Part shown: positions 31,735 through 40,174 of the stretch, piece by piece
Position numbering within the stretch: the first letter of the stretch is position 1
Layout of the letters: the number at the start of each line of letters is the position of its first letter
Assembly (NCBI RefSeq): GCF_004363775.1
Contig: NZ_SNZE01000014.1
Coordinates: 1-57,537, forward strand
Length of the DNA stretch: 57,537 nt
DNA from: Hydromonas duriensis
GTDB taxonomy: Bacteria > Pseudomonadota > Gammaproteobacteria > Burkholderiales > Burkholderiaceae
Direction of reading: 5' to 3'
The notes under the pieces: model-generated
The model's input: only the letters and a program-made list of their open reading frames with translations
Told to the model about the DNA's origin: nothing
The model's database searches: none
Made by a program: the position numbers and the translations under genes

Positions 31735-33258
31735 TTAGGCTAGACTTTGCAGGGCGCGGCGGTACTGTATGGCTTGAGCAATGTGTGCAGCACTCAAAAT
31801 TTCCACACCATCCATATCCGCAATGGTGCGTGCAACTCGTAACACCCGATGATAAATACGCGCCGACCAGTTCAATTGGGTCATGGCTCGACTGAGCAAC
31901 ACTCGCGCCGAGTCTTCCATCACGCAATATTTATCCACTTCAGCCACTGACAGACGTGCATTTACACAACCCTGTCGCGCCAATTGTCGCTCGTAGGCGG
32001 AGCGGACCCGTCGCGCAACGATTGTGCTACTTTCCGCTTCCGACGCATTTGCAAGCGACTCTATTTCAACGGCAGGCACTTCAATTTGCATGTCAATTCG
32101 ATTTAAAAACGGCCCTGACAAGCGCGATTGATACCTGCTCACTTGGTCTGGTGAACAACGACAAGCGCGGGTCGGATGCCCCAAGTAGCCACATGGACAG
32201 GGATTCATTGCTGCGACGAGTTGAAATCGTGCTGGAAAGGTCGCCTGTCGCGCCGCTCGTGAGATATGAATCTCACCCGACTCCAGCGGCTCGCGCAACA
32301 CCTCCAAAACTTTTTTATCGTATTCAGGCAATTCGTCTAAAAACAACAGTCCGTTATGCGCCAAGGATATTTCACCTGGCCTTGGGATGGAGCCACCCCC
32401 AACCAAGGCCACAGCTGATGCTGTGTGATGAGGGTTTCTAAACGGCCGCTTTTTCCATTGTTTAAAATCAAACTGCGCGGCACTTGACGCAATCGTTGCA
32501 CTTTCCATCGCCTGTTGCTCTGTCATTGGTGGCAAAATGGTAGGCAACCGTGAAGCCAACATTGACTTGCCTGTACCTGGCGGGCCTACCATAAGCACAC
32601 TATGCCCGCCCGCTGCAGCCACCTCTAAAGCCCTTTTAACTGCCGCCTGTCCACGTACATCGGCCCAATCGACATAAACCTCACTTAAAGCGGTTTGTGC
32701 TTGCGCCACCACCTCCTCTTGTGCATCGGGCGAGCGCAACTTTGCGCATACATTTAACAATGAGCGCGCCGACCAAACCCGTGCAGCACTCACAAGAGCA
32801 GCTTCTGCGCAACTTGCCTCTGGCAAAACCACGATGGGTGGCTCGCGCCCTGCCGTCATCGCTTCTTGCGTCAAACCATAAGTCATCGCCAGCGCACCCT
32901 GAACAGGACGCAACTCACCCGACAGCGACAATTCACCCGCAAACTCATATCGCTCGAGGTGCTTCACTTGAAGCTGACCACTGGCAATTAAAATGCCTAA
33001 AGCAATAGGTAGATCAAAACGTCCCGATGCTTTTGGCAAATCCGCTGGAGCCAGATTGACCGTGATGCGCTTGGCGGGAAATTCAAGCTGCGCATTTAGG
33101 ATGGCGGCGCGCACACGGTCTTTTGATTCGCGCACTTCCGCTTCGGGCAATCCAACAATATTGAACGAAGGCAGTCCGTTTGCCAGATGCACTTCAACAG
33201 TCACCAGCGGCGCGGCCATGCCGAGCAAGGCCCTTGACTTCAAAACCGCGAGACTCAT
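31735..33258 (-). CDS. comM: YifB/ComM-type AAA+ ATPase (Mg-chelatase-like)
   Basis: ComM is a hexameric helicase that drives branch migration during integration of incoming DNA in natural transformation. It has 507 residues. The N-terminal ~180 residues form a Lon-substrate-like domain (VEVHLANGLPSFNIVGLPEAEV). The AAA+ core carries Walker A GPPGTGKSM, Walker B LLFLDELPEY and the conserved Cys motif NPCPCGYLGH. It overlaps the preceding channel gene by 4 nt (ATGA), so the two are coupled. Confidence 0.95.
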   Translation of the reverse strand: MSLAVLKSRALLGMAAPLVTVEVHLANGLPSFNIVGLPEAEVRESKDRVRAAILNAQLEFPAKRITVNLAPADLPKASGRFDLPIALGILIASGQLQVKHLERYEFAGELSLSGELRPVQGALAMTYGLTQEAMTAGREPPIVVLPEASCAEAALVSAARVWSARSLLNVCAKLRSPDAQEEVVAQAQTALSEVYVDWADVRGQAAVKRALEVAAAGGHSVLMVGPPGTGKSMLASRLPTILPPMTEQQAMESATIASSAAQFDFKQWKKRPFRNPHHTASAVALVGGGSIPRPGEISLAHNGLLFLDELPEYDKKVLEVLREPLESGEIHISRAARQATFPARFQLVAAMNPCPCGYLGHPTRACRCSPDQVSRYQSRLSGPFLNRIDMQIEVPAVEIESLANASEAESSTIVARRVRSAYERQLARQGCVNARLSVAEVDKYCVMEDSARVLLSRAMTQLNWSARIYHRVLRVARTIADMDGVEILSAAHIAQAIQYRRALQSLA

Positions 33259-34325
33259 TCAAGCATCCCAAAAAACAGCGGCCTCATGGTATACAAGGTC
33301 ATCGCCATATAAACCAATAAGCACATCACACCCATTAGACGATCAAACCGAATGGCTTGCTTCATGCCCTGCGGGTCAGACTCTCCATCATGAATGTGCG
33401 CAAGCTTGGTTGACATCGTTAATGCCGCGACCACGCATATACAATAAAAATATCCGATGACGTATAAATTATCGAGCAAAGTCATGTACTCAATTGTTGG
33501 CAAATCCTGACTGGAGGTCATTTGTAACGCCACAATTGACAGCAAAGACACCACCGCAATTTGAAATCGCGAATCCACCAAGCTTGGGTGCAACAAAAAA
33601 GCCAAGGAACAACACACCACCGCCAGCAGGATGGGCAAGATGTTTTTCATGAACGCGTTGACATGCGGTCGCTCTATCGGCAACTCTAGACTGATTCGAG
33701 AATATGTCGATGCGGCTGTGCGCGGGTCACCAAAGTCTGTTTGGTGGGTATAGTCTTGCGCAACCAATGAGGGCTGTTTATACAAAAACCCTGGTAATTT
33801 CAGCTCAGAATTAACACTGACCTTTTCAACCACATAACGCATTTTATTGGACTCGTTAGCAGCATCCTCAATCACCACTTGGATAATCTGCTTATCAAAT
33901 GGGTAGTTGTGCAAATCCATTTTTCGACTGAGTTTACCTTGGATATGCTTGACCTGATAAAGAGAACCATCTGGCAACAGTTCTGGTTTCTCAAAGCTAT
34001 TGGACATGACCGTACTCCAAGACTCGGAGTGATTGACAAACTCCATGGTGTCTGCTGGATTAATTTCTGGGTTTTTCCACTTGAACCAAATGTAAAAATC
34101 GACCATGTAATTGTGCAGCTTAAGGTCAATGGACTGCACATCATTTAGGTAAACGCCAATTTTAACCTCCTCCATGTGAACTGGCGCGGCTTGTTGCACC
34201 TCTCGCTTAACCTCATCTGGCATCGTTAAGGTCAACGCATTCGCACACGCGACACCAACAAACCAGTACAAACCCAGCACAAGCCATATCAATTTATTTT
34301 TATAATGTGTTTTGTATTGTCTCAA
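33255..34325 (-). CDS. Pentameric ligand-gated ion channel homologue (Cys-loop receptor superfamily)
   Basis: This is predicted to be a pentameric channel of the GLIC/ELIC type in the inner membrane, with a periplasmic ligand-binding domain. From the TTG at 34325 it has 356 residues: signal peptide (~1-30), beta-sandwich ligand-binding domain (~35-235, with VKIGVYLNDVQSIDLK, FYIWFKWKNPEINP and the superfamily motif NYPFDKQIIQVVIED), then four membrane helices with a long charged M3-M4 link. As in other bacterial members the Cys-loop disulfide is absent. The frame extends to 34391, but an AGGAG box at 34334-34338, 8 nt before the TTG, and the resulting normal signal peptide decide the start. 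The ligand and ion selectivity cannot be told. Confidence 0.82.
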   Translation of the reverse strand: MRQYKTHYKNKLIWLVLGLYWFVGVACANALTLTMPDEVKREVQQAAPVHMEEVKIGVYLNDVQSIDLKLHNYMVDFYIWFKWKNPEINPADTMEFVNHSESWSTVMSNSFEKPELLPDGSLYQVKHIQGKLSRKMDLHNYPFDKQIIQVVIEDAANESNKMRYVVEKVSVNSELKLPGFLYKQPSLVAQDYTHQTDFGDPRTAASTYSRISLELPIERPHVNAFMKNILPILLAVVCCSLAFLLHPSLVDSRFQIAVVSLLSIVALQMTSSQDLPTIEYMTLLDNLYVIGYFYCICVVAALTMSTKLAHIHDGESDPQGMKQAIRFDRLMGVMCLLVYMAMTLYTMRPLFFGMLE

Positions 34326-34412
34326 GATACAAACTCCTAGATATTTTGGTTTAGGAGTCGACATAGTAAACAGTGCTGAGGAGCGATGCAAGTACCTTTT
34401 GAAATAGAAAAT

Positions 34413-34706
34413 TCAATCGTCATCTAACGTGATTTCAAAGCCCCCCAAGTATTTTGCCAAAAAGTTATACAAGGTTGATACGCCCAAAGCCACCAAAAAC
34501 ACCAACACAACATTGAGCAATATGGCAGCGAGGATGTTTTCAAAATCAGCCTGACTGAGACTTGCCAAAAAACCACTGCTGCTTTCACGAAAAGCGGTCA
34601 CTACGAGCGCACTGATTGCAACAACGAGCGCAACCAAACAATAAATAACAGTGAGCAAAATACTGGTGTGCAAAGGTGAAATACGAACAATATGGCGTGT
34701 AGACAT
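34413..34706 (-). CDS. Small two-helix membrane protein
   Basis: This is a 97-residue protein with two hydrophobic helices (~15-40 and ~60-85) and an acidic C-terminus (EITLDDD). The pattern (RHIVRISPLH, then LYNFLAKYLGGFEITL) is like small DUF3566-type membrane proteins, but I am not sure of the family. It lies about 90 nt upstream of the channel gene on the same strand and could share its transcript. No function is assigned. Confidence 0.7.
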   Translation of the reverse strand: MSTRHIVRISPLHTSILLTVIYCLVALVVAISALVVTAFRESSSGFLASLSQADFENILAAILLNVVLVFLVALGVSTLYNFLAKYLGGFEITLDDD

Positions 34707-34849
34707 TCTAAATACCGTTTTAAAAAAAATGTGAATAATAAAAAATTTGAACGGTCATCATTGTGGCGCAAAATTTATTGGTAGTGCACAAATAAATTGG
34801 GAATTTTATTGTTTAACAGTGCTGAGTAGTGCTTTTGCACGGCTGCGGT

Positions 34850-35013
34850 TATAATGGCGGACATTATTGAAAAAGCATTGCGTACTTACATGGCTGTGTA
34901 AGGCGTGCACGCGTTACCTGCGAATAGTTAAAACAAAATCAATTATTTAAAACAAAACTCACCTAGGCACATGAGGCGAGGGAGTCAGCGACTCAAACAG
35001 CGACTCTTTTTTT
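34850..35013 (+). ncRNA. Candidate small RNA or structured leader upstream of argS
   Basis: This 375-bp gap (34707-35081) has no gene. It holds a perfect TATAAT at 34850-34855 (no good -35). Downstream come a CTTACA/TGTAAG hairpin (~34884-34901), the palindrome GCGTGCACGC (~34903-34912) and a CTC-a-CCT/AGG-c-GAG stem (~34959-34980). A GAGTC/GACTC stem followed by seven T (35007-35013) then forms a terminator-like end about 70 nt before argS. The transcript would be about 150 nt. The family is not recognised; it could be an independent small RNA or an attenuating leader. Confidence 0.4.
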
Positions 35014-35081
35014 AAGCTGCTCTATTTTTTTATTGTATTTTTACAACAGTTCATTCAAAATTTTTTCACTTAAGTCTTTTC

Positions 35082-36743
35082 ATGCTCAGTTCAATTAAAT
35101 CATCCATCACCAATAGCTTTGCCCAAGCCCTCGCAAACATTGCCCCTGACATTCAGCCCCATATTTTGCTTGAGCGTCCACGCGACGCCTCTCATGGCGA
35201 CGTGGCTTGTAATATGGCAATGCAGTTGGCAAAAGAACTAAAGACCAATCCTCGGGCACTTGCACAATCGCTCATTGATGCTTTGCCCTCCAATCCTTAT
35301 ATCTCGTCAGTCGAAATCGCAGGCCCTGGTTTTATGAATATTCGACTGACTAATGAAGCCAAGCAAGCCGTGGTTCAGGTGATTTTAGACAACCCAGACA
35401 CGTATGGTGAATCGCAAGCGCATGCGGGCGAACACGTCATGCTTGAATTTGTCAGCGCCAATCCAACAGGGCCTTTGCATGTTGGGCATGCTCGCCAAGC
35501 TGCGTTGGGAGACATTTTAGGCAACGTCTTAAGCACACAAGGTTTTGATGTACATCGTGAGTTTTACTACAACGATGCAGGCGTGCAAATCGCCAATCTC
35601 GCATTGTCGGTACAAGCGCGGGCTAAAGGTTTGGGCGTGGATGACCCGTCTTTTCCCGAAGGCGGCTACCGCGGCGACTATATTGCCGACATTGCCACTG
35701 CTTTTTTGGCGAAAGAAACCATCAACGCAGTCACCGCAACTGGCGATATTGACAACTTAGACGCAATACGTGAGTTTGCCGTCGCTTATTTGCGCAACGA
35801 GCAAGACTTGGACTTAAAAGCCTTTGGCGTCGAATTTAACCACTACTTTTTAGAATCGTCTTTGTACAGCAATCAAGATGTGAATAAAACCGTGAATCGC
35901 CTGATTGAACAAGGTCATACTTTTGAAGAAGGCGGTGCACTGTGGTTGCGCACAACGGATTATGGTGACGACAAAGACCGCGTGATGCGCAAATCGGATG
36001 GTGGCTACACGTACTTTGTCCCCGACGTTGCATACCACCTGAATAAATGGAATCGTGGTTTCACGAAAGTCATTAACATCCAAGGTACAGACCACCACGG
36101 CACCATTGCTCGCGTGCGGGCGGGCGTGCAAGCGGTCAATTTAGGCGTCGCACAAAATTACCCAGATTATATTTTGCACAAAATGGTCATGGTCATGAAA
36201 GACGGCGCAGAAGTCAAACTGTCCAAACGCGCTGGCTCATACGTGACCTTGCGTGACTTAGTGGACTGGACCAGCCGTGATGCCGCTCGATTCTTGCTGA
36301 TTTCACGCAAAGCTGACACCGAATTTGTGTTCGACGTCGACTTGGCGGTGTCTAAGTCGGATGAAAATCCAGTGTATTACGTTCAGTATGCACACGCGCG
36401 GATTTGTTCTATTCTTGAAAAAGCTGAACTGTCTCTCCAAAAAGCCGATGCAACCTTGCTCGCCCCCCTGACCGCGGACAGCGAAATGCACCTGATGAAA
36501 ATCATGTCGGAATATCCAGACACACTCGCCGCGGCCACCAACGAACTCGCACCGCACCACATCGTGTATTACCTAAAAGATTTGGCGGGCGCAGTCCATA
36601 CGTTCTGCGGCTCCAAAACAGAGCGTGTACTCACTGACGACATCGCATTGAAAACTGCACGCGTGCACCTTCTTGCGGCTGCCCGCCAATTGCTGTTGAA
36701 CGGGCTAAAATTATTGGGTGTGAGTGCACCTAATCGCATGTAA
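35082..36743 (+). CDS. argS: Arginyl-tRNA synthetase
   Basis: This enzyme charges tRNA-Arg with arginine in the cytoplasm. It has 553 residues: the N-terminal tRNA-binding domain (~1-110), the class I catalytic core with HVGH (in [15 protein letters not shown]) and KLSKRAG as the KMSK-type loop, and the C-terminal all-helical anticodon-binding (DALR) domain ending [13 protein letters not shown]. The ribosome-binding site is weak. A structured region precedes it. Confidence 0.98.
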   Translation: MLSSIKSSITNSFAQALANIAPDIQPHILLERPRDASHGDVACNMAMQLAKELKTNPRALAQSLIDALPSNPYISSVEIAGPGFMNIRLTNEAKQAVVQVILDNPDTYGESQAHAGEHVMLEFVSANPTGPLHVGHARQAALGDILGNVLSTQGFDVHREFYYNDAGVQIANLALSVQARAKGLGVDDPSFPEGGYRGDYIADIATAFLAKETINAVTATGDIDNLDAIREFAVAYLRNEQDLDLKAFGVEFNHYFLESSLYSNQDVNKTVNRLIEQGHTFEEGGALWLRTTDYGDDKDRVMRKSDGGYTYFVPDVAYHLNKWNRGFTKVINIQGTDHHGTIARVRAGVQAVNLGVAQNYPDYILHKMVMVMKDGAEVKLSKRAGSYVTLRDLVDWTSRDAARFLLISRKADTEFVFDVDLAVSKSDENPVYYVQYAHARICSILEKAELSLQKADATLLAPLTADSEMHLMKIMSEYPDTLAAATNELAPHHIVYYLKDLAGAVHTFCGSKTERVLTDDIALKTARVHLLAAARQLLLNGLKLLGVSAPNRM

Positions 36744-36825
36744 TGCGTTATTCTTTTTAAAAACGATAGTTTCTCCGCTATTTATTCGAGAGATTCACAT
36801 TAAATTCTGACCATCGGATTGTTTT

Positions 36826-37413
36826 ATGACGACAAGCAAACACAAATCAAACTCAACCACCTTGCCCCACGGACGTCAAGCGGGTGGATTAATCCTTAAT
36901 ATCGGCATCGGCATTGTATTGGGTTTATTGGCCGCCCTGCTTGCGGTTTTTCTTGTCAACAAAGGTGGGCCATTCAGAGACCACGCCAATACCAATACGC
37001 TCACGCCTGCCGCAGGTCAAACCAACGATCCGAACGCACCATTGTATGGCGCACCGCCACCCGTCCTGCCCCCATCTGACGCAAAGACTGCGGACACATC
37101 AAACTCGGATAAAAACGCTTTAACGGGCGATGACGCAGCAACCGCTGAAGCCAAAAAGCAAAGTGCAACCAAAGACACCGCAAAATCTGTTGAAACACCA
37201 CCCACAGATCCTGTTGCAGCCATTATCTCAAGTACAGACAAAAAAGCAGCCTCGGCTAAACCCAAAACAGACGCTACCAACAAAGCGTCAACACCGACCA
37301 AATCAACAGATACAAAACCCGCTTCTGAAAACAAAGCAGACGACGGTGGCGTGCCCAAGGAGGTCAAACCTGCCAGCCTCCCTAAAGCGGTTTCGCCTGC
37401 AACAGCCCCCTAA
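36826..37413 (+). CDS. Single-pass membrane protein, FtsN/SPOR-family position but without a SPOR domain
   Basis: This is a 195-residue protein with a short cytoplasmic N-terminus, one helix (~20-45, GGLILNIGIGIVLGLLAALL) and a long Ala/Lys/Thr/Pro-rich disordered periplasmic tail. In Burkholderiales the gene between argS and dsbA usually encodes this layout plus a C-terminal SPOR peptidoglycan-binding domain. Here the protein stops inside the disordered region and no SPOR sequence is visible before dsbA starts 20 nt later. Its function is uncertain; it may be a reduced homologue. Confidence 0.75.
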   Translation: MTTSKHKSNSTTLPHGRQAGGLILNIGIGIVLGLLAALLAVFLVNKGGPFRDHANTNTLTPAAGQTNDPNAPLYGAPPPVLPPSDAKTADTSNSDKNALTGDDAATAEAKKQSATKDTAKSVETPPTDPVAAIISSTDKKAASAKPKTDATNKASTPTKSTDTKPASENKADDGGVPKEVKPASLPKAVSPATAP

Positions 37414-37433
37414 CCCGTCGGTGGAGAAAAATC

Positions 37434-38081
37434 ATGCAAATCCTCAAGCACGTCTTTTTCACAACCGCATTTGCATTAAGCCTTCAGTCAGCACCCATCG
37501 TGGCTGCTGATTATTTCACTAACGGACAAGAGGCTGACCAAGTGACGACACCTGGTCGCGTTCAATCGGAAGGGCAAGTCGAAGCCGTTGAGTTTTTTTG
37601 GTACGGCTGCCCTCATTGCGCGGCCTTTGAGCCATCTCTTGAGGACTGGGTTGCGCAACTTCCAAAAAATGTGGCCTTTATCCGCCTTCCTGCCAGCTGG
37701 AACGACAGCATGACGGCACAGCAGCGTTTATATTTCACATTGGCAAAACTGAATCGACTGGATTTGCACACTGCTGTTTTTGATGCCATACACAAGCAGC
37801 GCATCAGCTTAAACACGCCCGCCGCTATCGAAAAATGGGCCGTTTCACAAAAAATCAACCTGACCAAATGGCGCAAAGCGTATAACAGCGAACAGGTCAC
37901 TGAACAAACCCAAGGGGCGCAAGCTGCTTTTATGCGTTTCGAACTAAATGCCGTTCCCATGATGGTCATTAATGGCAAGTATGTTATCAATTTCACGCCT
38001 AACGTGCTGATTCGAGCAGACCAAATGGTGCGACAAGAACTCGAAACTTTACAAACACCGCCATCTTCACCGAGCAAATAA
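37434..38081 (+). CDS. dsbA: Periplasmic thiol:disulfide oxidoreductase DsbA
   Basis: DsbA introduces disulfides into exported proteins. It has 215 residues with a Sec signal peptide (~1-25, ending IVAADYF). The thioredoxin fold has the inserted helical domain; the active site is CPHC in FFWYGCPHCAAFEP, and the cis-Pro loop is NAVPMMVINGKY. It is followed by a second DsbA gene encoding a lipoprotein. Confidence 0.93.
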   Translation: MQILKHVFFTTAFALSLQSAPIVAADYFTNGQEADQVTTPGRVQSEGQVEAVEFFWYGCPHCAAFEPSLEDWVAQLPKNVAFIRLPASWNDSMTAQQRLYFTLAKLNRLDLHTAVFDAIHKQRISLNTPAAIEKWAVSQKINLTKWRKAYNSEQVTEQTQGAQAAFMRFELNAVPMMVINGKYVINFTPNVLIRADQMVRQELETLQTPPSSPSK

Positions 38082-38158
38082 CTGATATTTTGTTTGACTT
38101 TAGCTATTTGCACCTTATCATTTTGTAATGCAACACCCTTATTTATGGAACGCTTGAC

Positions 38159-38899
38159 ATGATAAATTTTTTCAAAAAAACCCTTTGCTTTTCAGTCCTC
38201 ACCGCTGCTTTGTTGCTCACCGCTTGTAATAAAGCCGAAACAAAACCCACAGCACCGACACCCGCCACACCAGCAGCACAAGTTGCACCCACTGGCCCGC
38301 AATATACTGCCGCTGATTTTAAAGCGGATGGCGTGGTGCTAATCCCTGGCAAAAACTACAAACAAGTAGCGAGCCCACAACCCGTCCAAGTTCCTGGAAA
38401 AATCGAAGTCATCGAGTTTTTTTGGTACGGCTGTCCTCACTGCTACCGCATGGAGTCGATGACTCAAGCATGGGAAAAAACCTTAGGCCCAGACGTGAAC
38501 TTCATCCGTGTGCCCGCTTTTTGGGGTAAACCGATGGATGAACATCAAAAGATTTTTTACACATTGGCCGCGCTGAAAAAAAATGCTGAATTGGACAACA
38601 AAGTTTTCCACGCCATTCACGAAGAAGGTGCTGGATTGGCCAAACCTGATTTAATCAGCGAGTTCATGGCAAAAAATGGCATCGATAAAGCCACATGGGA
38701 AGCCGCATACAACTCCTTTGGTGTGAATACCGATATCATTAAAGCCAACGCCTTGTTTAAAGCTTACGGTTTAGATGGTGTTCCTAATTTCGTCATCAAT
38801 GGCAAATATGTCGCAGGCCCTTCTATGACGGGCGAGTCACCTGAAACCTTAAAAGTCATTAACAAGTTGATTGAAAAAGAACGCGGCACAAAAAAATAA
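38159..38899 (+). CDS. Lipoprotein DsbA-family thiol:disulfide oxidoreductase
   Basis: This is a 246-residue DsbA paralogue with a lipobox (LLTAC, Cys ~23) in place of a cleavable signal, then a Thr/Pro/Ala-rich linker (~25-50). The DsbA fold has CPHC (FFWYGCPHCYRMES) and cis-Pro GVPNFVINGKY. Lipidated DsbA proteins (as in Neisseria) act from the periplasmic membrane surface and oxidise partly different substrates. Pairing with the soluble enzyme 78 nt upstream suggests tandem duplication. Confidence 0.92.
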   Translation: MINFFKKTLCFSVLTAALLLTACNKAETKPTAPTPATPAAQVAPTGPQYTAADFKADGVVLIPGKNYKQVASPQPVQVPGKIEVIEFFWYGCPHCYRMESMTQAWEKTLGPDVNFIRVPAFWGKPMDEHQKIFYTLAALKKNAELDNKVFHAIHEEGAGLAKPDLISEFMAKNGIDKATWEAAYNSFGVNTDIIKANALFKAYGLDGVPNFVINGKYVAGPSMTGESPETLKVINKLIEKERGTKK

Positions 38900-38933
38900 C
38901 CGACGTTAACCAAACAACACCGCAGATAACCTT

Positions 38934-38960
38934 AAAAAAGCGTGCATTGCACGCTTTTTT
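38934..38960. terminator. Strong bidirectional terminator
   Basis: AAAAAAGCGTGC, loop ATT, GCACGCTTTTTT is a perfect 12-bp stem with a T run. It ends the argS-dsbA group. A GTG inside it opens the longer frame of the next gene and is therefore not a plausible start. Confidence 0.9.
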
Positions 38961-39013
38961 ATTGTATAACTCACCACATCACCTTACAAAAATCAGCCTC
39001 GAAAGAACAGTTT

Positions 39014-39778
39014 ATGGGACAAAAAGTATTCATCACAGGCGCATCCAGCGGCTTAGGTTTAGCGATGGCTCAACAATTCGCACAAAACGGCGCGACTCTT
39101 GCCCTCATTGGCCGCCGACAAGATGCACTGGAAACCCTGCGCGACAGCTTGGTCGGTTCGCATGAGATTTACGCATTAGATGTCAACGACGAAAAAGCAT
39201 TGCACGCGGCCGCTCATGACTTTATGCTCAAACACGGGCTTCCCGATGTGGTTGTAGCCGCAGCAGGAATTTCTGTCGGCACATTATCCGAAGTTTACGA
39301 AGACCTTGAACAAATTCGCCGCGTGATTCAAACCAATGTGTTTGCCCTCACTAGTACATTTCACCCCTTCATCTCGCCGATGAAAGCAGCGGGCAAAGGT
39401 ACTCTGGTTGGCATTGCCAGTGTCGCAGCCATCCGCGGCCTACCTGGAGCGGGCGCGTACTGCGCATCTAAAGCCGCTGTGGTGCAATATTGCGAAAGCC
39501 TTCGCGTTGAACTGCACGGCACGGGAGTCAAGGTGACCACTATCCTTCCTGGCTACATTGACACACCGATGACTCGCGAGAACCCATACACCATGCCTTT
39601 TTTGATGAAAGCGACCGACTTTGCCTCCCGCGCGGTTGCCGCCATCGACGCACAAAAGTCTTACACTGTGATTCCATGGCAAATGGGCGTCGTGGCAAAG
39701 TTATTGCGCGTGTTACCGAATTGGCTATATGACAAAGCATTTTCTGGACGAAAGAGAAAACCTAGGGCCAATGAATAA
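39014..39778 (+). CDS. Short-chain dehydrogenase/reductase
   Basis: This is a 254-residue NAD(P)-dependent oxidoreductase. The cofactor motif is TGASSGLGLAMA, followed by the AAAGISVG and QTNVFA segments. The catalytic Ser is in IASVAAIRG and the YxxxK motif is YCASK. The frame opens at 38942 inside the terminator; the ATG at 39014 gives the standard SDR N-terminus (MGQKVFITGASSG). Substrate unknown. A terminator follows. Confidence 0.9.
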   Translation: MGQKVFITGASSGLGLAMAQQFAQNGATLALIGRRQDALETLRDSLVGSHEIYALDVNDEKALHAAAHDFMLKHGLPDVVVAAAGISVGTLSEVYEDLEQIRRVIQTNVFALTSTFHPFISPMKAAGKGTLVGIASVAAIRGLPGAGAYCASKAAVVQYCESLRVELHGTGVKVTTILPGYIDTPMTRENPYTMPFLMKATDFASRAVAAIDAQKSYTVIPWQMGVVAKLLRVLPNWLYDKAFSGRKRKPRANE

Positions 39779-39823
39779 ACCCACAAGTTGATAGTAGCCT
39801 CTCCTAATTTGTCTGAACAATAT

Positions 39824-39850
39824 AAAAACTCATTCACGGAATGAGTTTTT
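39824..39850. terminator. Hairpin terminator after the SDR gene
   Basis: AAAAACTCATTC, loop ACG, GAATGAGTTTTT is a perfect 12-bp stem ending in T. Confidence 0.85.
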
Positions 39851-40051
39851 ATCCATTCACTCTCTTGATATTTTGTTGTATACACACAACTTTCGCCTCT
39901 AAACTGAATTTTGCATGTCCTATGGGCATTATTAAAACTCACCCTCAAAATAGCCCTTAAATCTTAGGGTTTCCGAATCTTCCATCACCAGTTAAGCATC
40001 ACTCTTTTGAATGAATACCTCAAGGCGCTCAGGTTCAGCCTACGCCATACG

Positions 40052-40073
40052 GGCAAAACGATTTGCTTTTGCC
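40052..40073. repeat. Short inverted repeat upstream of the alkylsulfatase-like gene
   Basis: GGCAAAA, 8-nt loop, TTTTGCC lies in the 396-bp gap 39779-40174. That gap also holds the terminator at 39824 and an AT-rich TATAAT at 40112-40117 without a good -35. The repeat could be an operator. Nothing else is seen in the gap. Confidence 0.35.
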
Positions 40074-40174
40074 ATGTCGGTTGCTATAAGATACCAAAAG
40101 ATTACATTTCTTATAATTTTATCAATTATGATGCATTTCCAGTTTCAAACAATCATTAAAAATAAGGTTTAACT

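Noticed and set aside
38942-39013. Longer start for the SDR gene
   Set aside because: The GTG is inside a strong terminator hairpin; the ATG at 39014 gives the normal SDR N-terminus.
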